Shown: positions 56,879-64,000 of the stretch, piece after piece | Layout: the number at the start of each line of letters is the position of its first letter | How positions within the stretch are numbered: the stretch's first letter is position 1 | Position numbers and translations under genes: made by a program | From: an uncultured bacterium | GTDB lineage: Bacteria; Acidobacteriota; Thermoanaerobaculia; Thermoanaerobaculales; Thermoanaerobaculaceae | Direction: 5' to 3' | DNA: 64,000 nucleotides | Assembly: GCA_937924755.1 (NCBI GenBank) | Contig: CALEVZ010000054.1 | Location: forward strand, 1 to 64,000 | The notes under the pieces: model-generated | What the model saw: only the letters and a program-made list of their open reading frames with translations | Databases searched by the model: none | Told to the model about the DNA's origin: nothing

Positions 56879-58105
56879 TCACACCATGCGCAGCAGGTGG
56901 CCCATCTTGTGCTTCTTGGCCTCCAGGTAGCGGCGGGTGTGTTCGGTGGGCGGAACCTCCAGCGGCACCCGCTCGACGATTTCCAGCCCGTACCCTTCCA
57001 GCCCCACGTACTTCTTGGGGTTGTTGGTCATCAGCCGCATCCGCCGCACCCCCAGCTCGCGCAGGATCTGCGCCCCAACCCCGTAGTCGCGCATGTCAGC
57101 GGGAAAGCCCAGCCGCTCGTTGGCCTCCACGGTGTCGGCGCCGCAGTCCTGTAGCTCGTAGGCGCGCAGTTTGTTAATAAGGCCGATGCCGCGCCCCTCC
57201 TGCAGGAGGTAGAGCAGCACCCCGCTGCCCTCGGCGCGGATGCGCTCCAGCGCCGTCTCCAGCTGGGCGCCGCAGTCGCAGCGCGAGGACCCGAACACGT
57301 CGCCGGTCAGGCACTGGGAGTGCACCCGCACCAGCACCGGCCGCTCGGAGTCGACCTCGCCCATCACCAGCGCCAGGTGCTCCTCGGCGGTCACCTGGGA
57401 GCGAAAGGCGAAGACCTTGAAGTGGCCGTAGCGGGTCGGCAGCTCCGGCGCTGCCACCTTCTCCACCAGCCGCTCGTGGCGCATGCGGTAGGCGATGAGG
57501 TCGCGCACTGTGATCAGGCAAAGGCCGTGCTCGCGGGCCACCTCCTGGAGGCGCGGCAGGCGCGCCATGGAGCCGTCGGCGTCCATGATTTCGCAGATCA
57601 CCGCCGCCGGGTAGAGGCCGGCGATACGCGCCAGGTCCACCGACGCCTCGGTGTGCCCGGCGCGCTTGAGCACGCCGCCGTTGCGGGCGCGCAGGGGGAA
57701 CATGTGGCCGGGGCGGATGAGGTCGGCGGGGCGGGTAGCCGGGTCGAGAACGGCAAGCACCGTGGCCGCCCGGTCGGCCGCCGAAATGCCGGTGGTGGTG
57801 CCGCGGCGCGCCTCGATGGAGACGCAAAAGGCCGTCTGGTGGGGAGAGGTGTTGTGCTCCACCATGGGCTTGAGGTCCAGCTCGTCGCAGCGCGCCTCGG
57901 TCAGGGCCAGGCAAATGAGGCCGCGGGCGTGTACCGCCATGAAGTTGATCGCCTCGGGGGTGATCTTCTCGGCGGCGAACGCCACGTCCCCCTCGTTTTC
58001 GCGGTCCTCGTCGTCGACGATGATGACCGCCCGACCGCGGCGCATCTCCGCCGCGGCCTCCTCCACACTGACAAACCGCCCGGCGCTGGCCTCCCCCTCG
58101 CTCAT
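56879..58105 (-). CDS. ribBA: RibBA, DHBP synthase / GTP cyclohydrolase II
   Basis: This 408-residue bifunctional riboflavin enzyme has an N-terminal RibB (DDEDRENEGDVAFAAE, RRGTTTGISAADRA, GHTEASVDLA) that makes the four-carbon unit. The C-terminal RibA (HSQCLTGDVFGSSRCDCG for Zn, RGIGLINKLRAYELQD, TNNPKK) opens GTP. All zinc Cys and catalytic residues are present. The ATG at 58105 follows the GWxTD gene by 11 bases on the same strand. No FMN riboswitch is seen before it, in keeping with its operonic position. Confidence 0.97.
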   Translation of the reverse strand: MSEGEASAGRFVSVEEAAAEMRRGRAVIIVDDEDRENEGDVAFAAEKITPEAINFMAVHARGLICLALTEARCDELDLKPMVEHNTSPHQTAFCVSIEARRGTTTGISAADRAATVLAVLDPATRPADLIRPGHMFPLRARNGGVLKRAGHTEASVDLARIAGLYPAAVICEIMDADGSMARLPRLQEVAREHGLCLITVRDLIAYRMRHERLVEKVAAPELPTRYGHFKVFAFRSQVTAEEHLALVMGEVDSERPVLVRVHSQCLTGDVFGSSRCDCGAQLETALERIRAEGSGVLLYLLQEGRGIGLINKLRAYELQDCGADTVEANERLGFPADMRDYGVGAQILRELGVRRMRLMTNNPKKYVGLEGYGLEIVERVPLEVPPTEHTRRYLEAKKHKMGHLLRMV

Positions 58106-58116
58106 CCCTCGCCCGC

Positions 58117-59583
58117 CTAGCTTTCCGAGGCCTGCGCCGAGGTGACCGTCATGGGTACCGTGACGGTCTTGCTCACCCCGCTTCCCAGCTCCTTCAAGGT
58201 GATCTCCAGGCGGTACTCACCGGGGCGACGGAACCCTTTGAGCGGCAGGCTTGATCCCATCATCCACAGGTCTTCGGTGATGGGCGAGAAGGTGACGTTC
58301 TGGGTGGGTAGCTCAGCCACCTTGCGGTCGCCGAAGAAGAGGTTCAAGGTCAGCTCGCCGTTTACCTGGCCCTCCGCCGTCACCGGCGGGCGGACGATGA
58401 AGCAAAAGTACGCCAACGATTCGTCGGTGGTGTAGGTGTCCCCCAGGCGAGGCAGAATCCGCCACCCCCCGACGTTGAAGGGGTCCCCCAGGTGCGCCTG
58501 TGCCTCCTGCCGCACATCCACTCCCCAGTAGAAGGGGGAAATGTACGTTCCTTCTTCGGGCACCTTGTCGGTGGTGGCCGCCACGGTGGTGACGGCTAGC
58601 GGCGCGCCTTGCTTCAGCAGCGCCAGATCCACCTCCCAGGCGCCGGCGTCGAGGGGGATGGAGAACTCGTAGGCGCGGCCGCCCGGTACGCTCAACGGCG
58701 CCGCCGCCACCACGAAGGTACCGCCGACCCCCCCGGCCCCCCGCGCCCGGCCCACCGCCTCATCCGCCGCCGGCACCGTATCGGGCAGGAAGAGGTGCAC
58801 CCACAACGGGTGCATGAGCGCCGACATCAACCCCTCGCGCACCAGCACTTGGGCACCCTCGGGCCACGGCCGAGCCTCCGCCTCGAAGATCGCCAGCTGC
58901 TGGGCGGTGGCGCTCTTGGAGCCGGCCACCAGCCCCAGCCGCGGCACCTCGGTGAGCTTGGGGTGCAGCAGGGTGCGCTCCGGCGCTTCGGCCAGCAGCT
59001 TCAGCGCGTTGGTATTGCGCCGCTCGGTGCGGTTGAGCACGAAATCACCCAGGTTGGGACGGCTCTCCACGAAGAAAAACAGCACTTGTTGCGCCTTGAT
59101 AGACGGGGGAATCTGCTCACCGCGGTACTCCCACACCTCCGCCTCGCCCTGGCGATCCGCCGAGTCGCTCATCCACCCGGAGGCTTCTCCCAGTTGCCGC
59201 TGGGTGCGATCCCCCGAACCGAACTTGTCTACCGCCCGCGGCCGGCCCAGGACGATGAAGGTTCGCCCTCGGTCGGTGAGCGCCCCGCGCTGCTTCTCCC
59301 AGCCGAACGCCTGGTCTGCCGCCGCCACCCGTCGATCGAACTCCACCTTAAATTCGTTGATGGCGGTGTTGAGATCGGGATCGCGCCGCGCCCAAAACAG
59401 CTCCACCCACGCCTTGGCCGCCGCCTCGCTGGTCAGCTTGGCGAACTCCTTCCTTTCCTCCTTGGTGGCAATCCACTGCGCCGGCCCCTCCATGAACTTC
59501 AGGTACTCCTCCGCCAGCGCCGTCCCCGCCATCGCCCCTGCCAACCACACCGCCAGAGCCAGCTTCGCCAGTCCGCATTTCAT
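58117..59583 (-). CDS. exported GWxTD-domain protein
   Basis: This 488-residue protein has a signal peptide (LAKLALAVWLAGAMAG, then TALAEE). Residues ~25-170 hold the GWxTD domain (FWARRDPDLNTAINEFKVEF, LTDRGRTFIVLGRP and VWEYRG, then a beta-rich stretch). The C-terminal part has repeated Ig-like strands. GWxTD proteins are common in Acidobacteria and Bacteroidetes and their function is not established. SD GAGGGG lies eight bases before the ATG at 59583. The 229 bp upstream, to the ALDH gene, show no gene or clear promoter. Confidence 0.85.
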   Translation of the reverse strand: MKCGLAKLALAVWLAGAMAGTALAEEYLKFMEGPAQWIATKEERKEFAKLTSEAAAKAWVELFWARRDPDLNTAINEFKVEFDRRVAAADQAFGWEKQRGALTDRGRTFIVLGRPRAVDKFGSGDRTQRQLGEASGWMSDSADRQGEAEVWEYRGEQIPPSIKAQQVLFFFVESRPNLGDFVLNRTERRNTNALKLLAEAPERTLLHPKLTEVPRLGLVAGSKSATAQQLAIFEAEARPWPEGAQVLVREGLMSALMHPLWVHLFLPDTVPAADEAVGRARGAGGVGGTFVVAAAPLSVPGGRAYEFSIPLDAGAWEVDLALLKQGAPLAVTTVAATTDKVPEEGTYISPFYWGVDVRQEAQAHLGDPFNVGGWRILPRLGDTYTTDESLAYFCFIVRPPVTAEGQVNGELTLNLFFGDRKVAELPTQNVTFSPITEDLWMMGSSLPLKGFRRPGEYRLEITLKELGSGVSKTVTVPMTVTSAQASES

Positions 59584-59812
59584 CGTGTCACCCCTCGCTT
59601 CCGCCCCGCCGAGGGGAGGCCGGGGCGACGGCATGATACAACCACATCGCCTCTTGGGGGGGCCACCGCCGCCATGACAGCGAGCAGCTCCACGGCGAGG
59701 GCGATTCGGGTGTGGTGCCCGCCGACGAACACCGCACCGGCCCGGCCGGCAGCGGCAAAGCCTTGCGTGGCGGCAGCCGGGAGTGCTAGGAAGCTGTCTG
59801 CGGGAGGGCGCC

Positions 59813-61174
59813 ATGCAAGCCATCAACCCGGCCACCGGCGAGCTGCTGCAGGAGTACCCCGAAGCCACCACGGAAGTGGTTGATCAGGCGTTGACGGCGG
59901 CGGTGGAGGCGCAGAACCGGTGGCGGCGCGCCTCCTTCGCCCAGCGCGCCGCGGTACTGGAGCGAGCCGCCAGCAAGCTGCGGCAGCGGCGGGAGGAGTT
60001 CGCGCGCCTGGCCGCCCTGGAGATGGGCAAACCCATCCGCGAGGGGCGCGCCGAGGTGGACAAGTGCGCCTGGGTATGCGAGCACTACGCTAAGCACGCC
60101 GCCGCCATGCTGACCCCCGAGGAGGTGGCCAGCGACGCCCGGCGCAGCTTCGTCACCTTCAACCCGCTGGGCGTCGTGCTTGCGGTCATGCCGTGGAACT
60201 TCCCCTTCTGGCAGGTGTTCCGCTTTGCCGCGCCGGCCCTGATGGCGGGCAATGCTGGCCTCTTGAAGCACGCCTCCAACGTGCCCGGCTGCGCCCTGGC
60301 CATCGAGGAGGTGCTCGGCGACGCCGGTCTGCCGAAAGGGTTGTTCCGGACACTGCTGGTCGGATCGCGCGCCGTCGAGGCGATCATTGCCGATCCCCGG
60401 GTGGCGGCGGTGACGCTGACCGGCTCCGAGGCCGCCGGACGCGCCGTGGCAGCGTGCGCCGGGGCGCACCTCAAGAAGACCGTGCTGGAACTGGGTGGCA
60501 GCGACCCCTACGTGGTCCTGGCCGACGCTGACATCGAGCGCGCCGCGGCGGTGTGTGCCGCGGCGCGGCTGATCAACTCGGGGCAGAGCTGCATCGCCGC
60601 CAAGCGCTTCGTGGTGGAACGTGCCGTCTTGGAGCCCTTCACCGCCCTGTTCGTGGAGCACATGCGGGCGGCCCGGGTGGGGGACCCCCTTGCCGAGGAG
60701 ACGCAGGTGGGGCCGCTGGCCCGGGTCGATCTGCGCGACGAGCTGCACGCCCAGGTGCAGGCCAGCATTGCCCGGGGCGCGCGCTGCCTGCTGGGCGGCG
60801 AGATCCCCCCCGGGCCCGGGGTGTTCTATCCGCCCACCGTGCTGACGGATGTGGCCCCCGGGATGCCCGCCTGGGAGGAGGAACTCTTCGGCCCGGTAGC
60901 TGCCATCATCGCCGCGGCGGACGCCGAGGACGCCGTGCGCATCGCCAACGACTGCCGCTTCGGGCTGGGGGCGGCGGTGTTCACCGAGGATGCGGCGCGG
61001 GGGGAGAGGCTGGCGGCGGAGGAGCTGGAGGCCGGGTGCTGCTTCGTTAACGCCGCGGTGCGCTCCGACCCCCGCCTGCCTTTCGGCGGCGTCAAGGCCT
61101 CGGGCTACGGGAGGGAACTCTCCCACTACGGCCTCAAGGAGTTCGTCAACATCAAGACGGTGTGGGTAGGGTAG
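59813..61174 (+). CDS. aldehyde dehydrogenase (succinate-semialdehyde type)
   Basis: This 453-residue ALDH has the NAD(P)-binding segment VMPWNFPFWQVFRF, TLTGSEAAGRAV, Glu in VLELGGSDPYVVL, catalytic Cys in NSGQSCIAAKRF and the closing LPFGGVKASGYGRE. The short N-terminus (AINPATGELLQEYPE) and overall length match the YneI/GabD1-like succinate-semialdehyde dehydrogenases. SD GGGAGGG fixes the ATG at 59813. The MBL-hydrolase gene starts six bases after its stop. Confidence 0.92.
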   Translation: MQAINPATGELLQEYPEATTEVVDQALTAAVEAQNRWRRASFAQRAAVLERAASKLRQRREEFARLAALEMGKPIREGRAEVDKCAWVCEHYAKHAAAMLTPEEVASDARRSFVTFNPLGVVLAVMPWNFPFWQVFRFAAPALMAGNAGLLKHASNVPGCALAIEEVLGDAGLPKGLFRTLLVGSRAVEAIIADPRVAAVTLTGSEAAGRAVAACAGAHLKKTVLELGGSDPYVVLADADIERAAAVCAAARLINSGQSCIAAKRFVVERAVLEPFTALFVEHMRAARVGDPLAEETQVGPLARVDLRDELHAQVQASIARGARCLLGGEIPPGPGVFYPPTVLTDVAPGMPAWEEELFGPVAAIIAAADAEDAVRIANDCRFGLGAAVFTEDAARGERLAAEELEAGCCFVNAAVRSDPRLPFGGVKASGYGRELSHYGLKEFVNIKTVWVG

Positions 61175-61180
61175 CGGGCC

Positions 61181-62002
61181 GTGTTGCGGGAACACGACCA
61201 CGGCGCCATCGTGCGGGTGGAACTGGCGCGCACCTTTTTGGGTCACGTCATTTACCACGTCTACTGTTACCTCATCGACGGGCTGCTCATCGACACCGGT
61301 CCCCCCGCCACCGCCGCCGCCATGGCCCGCTGGGCGGCCGCCCGTCGGATCCGGCGGGTGGTCCTCACCCACCACCATGAGGACCACTCCGGAGGGGCTC
61401 CCCTGCTCGCCCGCAGCCTGGGCGTTCCGGTCGAGGCGCCGGCGGCCACGGTGCGGGTGCTGGCGAACTTCCCCCGCATCCCCGCCTACCGTCGCCTTGT
61501 GTGGGGGCAGCCGGGCAGTGCCGAGCTGAAACCACTCGGTGACGTCACTGAAACGGAAAGGTATCGCTTCCGCGTCGTCCCCACCCCGGGCCACGCCGCC
61601 GACCACGTGGCGCTGTTCGAGGAGCGCGAGGGGTGGCTGGTATCGGGGGACCTCTACATTTCCCCCCGCGCCGTCTACCTGCGCCCGGTGGAGGACGCCT
61701 GGACCATCCTCGCCTCCCTGGAGCGCCTGCGCGACCTCCACCCCAAGCTGCTGCTGTGCTCCCACGCCGGCCTGGTCGCCGACGCCACCCGTGCCCTGGA
61801 GCGCAAGATCGCCTACTGGCGCGGCCTCGCCGAGAGGGCCCGGCAGCTCGCCGCCGCCGGGGGATCGGTAGCGAGCGTCGCGCGGCGACTTCTGGGGCGG
61901 GAGGGAGCGATGGCGCTGATTTCCCTGGGCGATTTCTCCAAACGCAATCTCATCAGATGTTTGTTGGAGGACCCCGGCGGCCCGCGTCGGCTGGGCGACT
62001 GA
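61181..62002 (+). CDS. metallo-beta-lactamase-fold hydrolase
   Basis: This 273-residue protein has the metal motif THHHEDHSGG, metal His in TPGHAADHVALF, Asp in VSGDLYIS and His in LCSHAGLV. The C-terminal ~70 residues are a helical cap like that of LACTB2/glyoxalase-II-like members. The substrate is unknown, with a thioester or RNA possible. GTG 61181 follows the ALDH stop closely, so the two are likely co-transcribed. Confidence 0.88.
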   Translation: MLREHDHGAIVRVELARTFLGHVIYHVYCYLIDGLLIDTGPPATAAAMARWAAARRIRRVVLTHHHEDHSGGAPLLARSLGVPVEAPAATVRVLANFPRIPAYRRLVWGQPGSAELKPLGDVTETERYRFRVVPTPGHAADHVALFEEREGWLVSGDLYISPRAVYLRPVEDAWTILASLERLRDLHPKLLLCSHAGLVADATRALERKIAYWRGLAERARQLAAAGGSVASVARRLLGREGAMALISLGDFSKRNLIRCLLEDPGGPRRLGD

Positions 62003-62097
62003 TCTTTTCTTCATTTCGAGGCGAAAGACTTTTGTGGCGATTGGGTGATTTACTGCCGGCTTCATCCCATGCTATTGTCACCAGGGGGGAGGGCACC

Positions 62098-62283
62098 ATG
62101 CGAATACCAGTGACGGCGTTACTGCAGCTGGCCGCCACCGAGTCGTCCATCCCGCCCGCCGGCGGCACGGTGCGCACCGTGGTACGCATCGTCCTGGGCG
62201 TCTTCATCGCCATGCTGGCCAGTTACGTCCTAATCGAACAGATTGGCTCCTGGCGCCGCAGGAGGGCTGACCGTGACCACTGA
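62098..62283 (+). CDS. small single-helix membrane protein of the cytochrome b/c operon
   Basis: This 61-residue protein has a polar N-terminus, one membrane helix (VRIVLGVFIAMLASYVLIEQ) and an Arg-rich cytoplasmic end (SWRRRRADRDH). A strong SD (GGGGGGAGGG) and an 11-base overlap with the cytochrome b gene show that it is expressed. It probably stabilises the cytochrome complex. No family was recognised. The 95 bp upstream have only a weak TTTACT-18-TATTGT promoter match. Confidence 0.75.
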   Translation: MRIPVTALLQLAATESSIPPAGGTVRTVVRIVLGVFIAMLASYVLIEQIGSWRRRRADRDH

Positions 62284-63007
62284 GCACCGTCGGAACCCCG
62301 AAGAGATCCAGCGCTTTACCGCCAACGAGCTGGCCCAGCACTGGGTGCTGATGATCACCCTGACGGTGCTGGCCTTGACCGGCTTGGCGCTGTTCGCCTA
62401 CGGCACCTGGATCGGCAAGGTGTTGATGGCCATCGAGGGGGGAATGGAGGCCCGCGGCGCCATCCATCGATTCTTCGCCGTGGTCCTGATGCTCCTCACC
62501 GCCTGGCATTTCTTCTACGTGGTGTTCACCGAACGAGGGCACCGGCAACTGATGGAGATGCTCCCCCACGCCAGCGACTTCCGGGGCTTCGTCGCCCTTC
62601 TAGGCTACTACCTGGGCCGCACCGCCGAGCCACCCCCCTTCGGGCGGTTCACCCCCATGCAGAAGCTGCAGTACTGGGGGGCGGGGCTGGGGTCCCTGAT
62701 GATGATCGGGACGGGGTTGATCCTGTGGTTCCACACCCAGGCCATGGCGGTGCTGCCTAAGTGGCTCTTCGACGTCACCACCATCGTGCACGGCTACGAG
62801 GGGTTGATCCTCTTTATCCTGCTGTTCGGGTGGCACCTCTACATCGTCCACTTCTCCCCCGGCAACTTTCCCATGCAGCGCACCTTCCTCTCCGGCCGCA
62901 TCTCGCGGCAGCGGCTGTGGCAGGAGCACCGCCTGGAGTACCTAGAGCTGTTCGGCGATCGTCGCCCCACTCCCCTCCCTGGGCAGCGGGAGGAGGAATC
63001 GCCATGA
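62273..63007 (+). CDS. FdnI/b561-type di-haem cytochrome b
   Basis: This 244-residue inner-membrane protein has four helices. Haem-ligand His residues lie in AQHWVLMITL (TM1), the paired helix RFFAVVLMLLTAWHFFYVVF (TM2), VHGYEGLILFILL and GWHLYIVHFSP (TM4). The ending HFSPGNFPMQRTF resembles formate dehydrogenase gamma and thiosulfate reductase cytochrome b subunits, which oxidise or reduce quinol. GTG 62273 has GGAGG seven bases upstream. Its stop overlaps the start of the multihaem cytochrome (ATGA), so they form one quinol-to-periplasm unit. Confidence 0.9.
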   Translation: MTTEHRRNPEEIQRFTANELAQHWVLMITLTVLALTGLALFAYGTWIGKVLMAIEGGMEARGAIHRFFAVVLMLLTAWHFFYVVFTERGHRQLMEMLPHASDFRGFVALLGYYLGRTAEPPPFGRFTPMQKLQYWGAGLGSLMMIGTGLILWFHTQAMAVLPKWLFDVTTIVHGYEGLILFILLFGWHLYIVHFSPGNFPMQRTFLSGRISRQRLWQEHRLEYLELFGDRRPTPLPGQREEESP

Positions 63008-64000
63008 GGACCCTGGCACCCCTGGCCAGCGCAGCACTGGCCGCGGCTGCCGCCGCTCAGCCGGTGCCGGCACCGACCCCCGCTCCACCCCCGGCGGCGG
63101 AGGTGCGGCAGTGCGGCATCTGCCACGGCCGGCGGGAGTTCAAGCAGGTAGACGCCGACGGCACGGCGCGTACCCTGTGGGTGGACGAGAGAGAGCTCAG
63201 ACGTTCCGTGCACAGCAAGTGGCACTGCATCGACTGCCACGCCGACGTGGACCGCATCCCCCACCCCGCCCGCCTGGCCAAGGTCAACTGCCAACGCTGC
63301 CACTTCCCCGGCAACCCGGTGGGCGCCCCCGAAGACGTCAACTACGAGGGCTATGTCAAGTCGGTGCACGGCCGCCTGCGCCTGGCCGGCAACCTCAAGG
63401 CCCCCGCTTGCCAGGACTGCCACGGCGCCCACGGGGTGGTCAAACACACCGATCCCGCCTCGCAGGTGCACCCGACCCGCGTGCCCGCCACCTGCGGCCG
63501 CTGCCACGTGCAGATCTTCGCCGAGTACACCACCTCCGCCCACGGCATCTCGCTCTTGGAGAAGGGCAACACCGAGGCGCCATCCTGCTCCGCCTGCCAC
63601 GGCGAGCACGGCATCTTGCCCGCCAAGGAGAACGCCTCGGCGGTCTCCGCCACCCACATCCCGGAAACCTGCTCCACCTGCCACGGCATGACCGAGTTCA
63701 ACCTGCGCTACGGCATCCCCATCAACCCGGTGCGCACCTTCCGGCATACCTTCCACGGCATCGCCAACGAGCTGGGCTCCGCCCGGGTGGCCAACTGCGC
63801 CTCCTGCCACACCGCCCACAACGTGCTATCCGCCAGCGACCCCCGCTCCACCGTCAACCCCGCTAACATCCCCACCACCTGCGGGAGGGCGGGGTGCCAC
63901 CCGGGGGCCAACGCCAACTACGCCCGCGGCCGCTTTCACATCGACCCGTCCAGTCGCGATGCCGGCATCATTTACTGGGTCGCGCTGTTCTTTAAGATCC
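63004..64000 (+). CDS. multihaem c cytochrome, membrane-anchored (partial, runs off the right edge)
   Basis: In 332 visible residues there is an N-terminal signal (LAPLASAALAAAAAAQP) and a Pro/Ala linker. Eight CxxCH motifs follow (CGICH, CIDCH, CQRCH, CQDCH, CGRCH, CSACH, CSTCH, CASCH) and then one CX4CH (CGRAGCH). Many extra His residues could be distal ligands (SVHGRL, SAHGIS, TFHGIA). The last residues, GIIYWVALFFK, start a membrane helix at the edge, so the protein probably ends in an anchor or a further membrane domain. It is coupled to the cytochrome b gene. The likely role is menaquinol-linked transfer to periplasmic or outer-membrane acceptors. Confidence 0.92.
   Translation, partial: MRTLAPLASAALAAAAAAQPVPAPTPAPPPAAEVRQCGICHGRREFKQVDADGTARTLWVDERELRRSVHSKWHCIDCHADVDRIPHPARLAKVNCQRCHFPGNPVGAPEDVNYEGYVKSVHGRLRLAGNLKAPACQDCHGAHGVVKHTDPASQVHPTRVPATCGRCHVQIFAEYTTSAHGISLLEKGNTEAPSCSACHGEHGILPAKENASAVSATHIPETCSTCHGMTEFNLRYGIPINPVRTFRHTFHGIANELGSARVANCASCHTAHNVLSASDPRSTVNPANIPTTCGRAGCHPGANANYARGRFHIDPSSRDAGIIYWVALFFKI

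Noticed and set aside
59584-59812. possible small genes between the GWxTD and ALDH genes
   Set aside because: Both strands have short open frames, but none has an SD, a recognisable motif or a sensible overlap with a neighbour.

Overview
This is a 64 kb stretch of a very GC-rich bacterial chromosome. It reads as a Gram-negative, menaquinone-using respirer. It has outer-membrane beta-barrels, Tat substrates, lipoproteins, menD/menF, NifU/NifS Fe-S assembly and three multiheme or haem-carrying electron-transfer loci. The GWxTD-domain protein, the fused IcmF mutase, the mglBA remnants and the cyclase-kinase-TPR architecture together suggest Acidobacteriota or a neighbouring phylum. That assignment is inference, because no rRNA gene is present. 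I saw no tRNA, rRNA, CRISPR array, transposase or phage gene.

Layout. 0-4 kb: menaquinone genes (menF-menD, minus strand) divergent from a Tat-exported Mn-type superoxide dismutase. 4.1-7.2 kb: a 1033-residue cyclase-kinase-TPR signalling protein with a near-consensus promoter almost on its start codon. 7.2-8.6 kb: a decay zone with an ADP-ribosylglycohydrolase remnant and frameshifted secreted-protein genes. 8.8-16.2 kb: a four-gene minus-strand operon encoding a four-Cys Fe-S subunit, a molybdopterin catalytic subunit, a DmsE/MtrA-type decahaem cytochrome and an MtrB/PioB-type porin. It has a strong promoter, an upstream 16-bp dyad and a downstream terminator. This is the most interesting system in the window: a predicted outer-membrane electron conduit wired to a molybdoenzyme of unknown substrate. 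16.4-22.5 kb: a redox, arsenic and metal block (ArsP-like permease, two thioredoxin-fold proteins, CcdA-like protein, ArsC, CDF and TauE transporters).

22.6-27.9 kb: two convergent paralogues, each an alkaline-phosphatase-superfamily domain followed by TPRs. 27.9-34.1 kb: an envelope-stress and efflux locus (CpxA/CpxR-like pair, Spy/CpxP-like protein, MacA-MacB-type transporter). 34.1-37.3 kb: an HD protein, a lipoprotein and a second decay zone, where mglB-mglA remnants are joined to the 3' end of a [NiFe]-hydrogenase operon. 37.5-40.9 kb: icmF. 41.3-48.7 kb: a polyphosphate region (ppk, CHAD protein, orphan ParA, phosphoesterase, small helical protein, ppx). 48.9-59.6 kb: nitronate monooxygenase, wecB plus a glycosyltransferase, truD, an alkyltransferase-like/thioesterase fusion with an internal start signal, nifU-nifS, ribBA and a GWxTD protein. 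59.8-64 kb: an aldehyde dehydrogenase, an MBL hydrolase, then a small membrane protein, a cytochrome b and a multihaem cytochrome c that runs off the right edge.

How it fits together: menaquinol made by the Men pathway could feed the cytochrome b/multihaem c unit at the right end and, by an unseen quinol dehydrogenase, the porin-cytochrome-molybdoenzyme operon. CcdA and thioredoxins would supply periplasmic reductant, and ArsC, the permease and the CDF protein handle arsenic or metals. Start codons were chosen by Shine-Dalgarno (SD) sequence and family length, and many are GTG.
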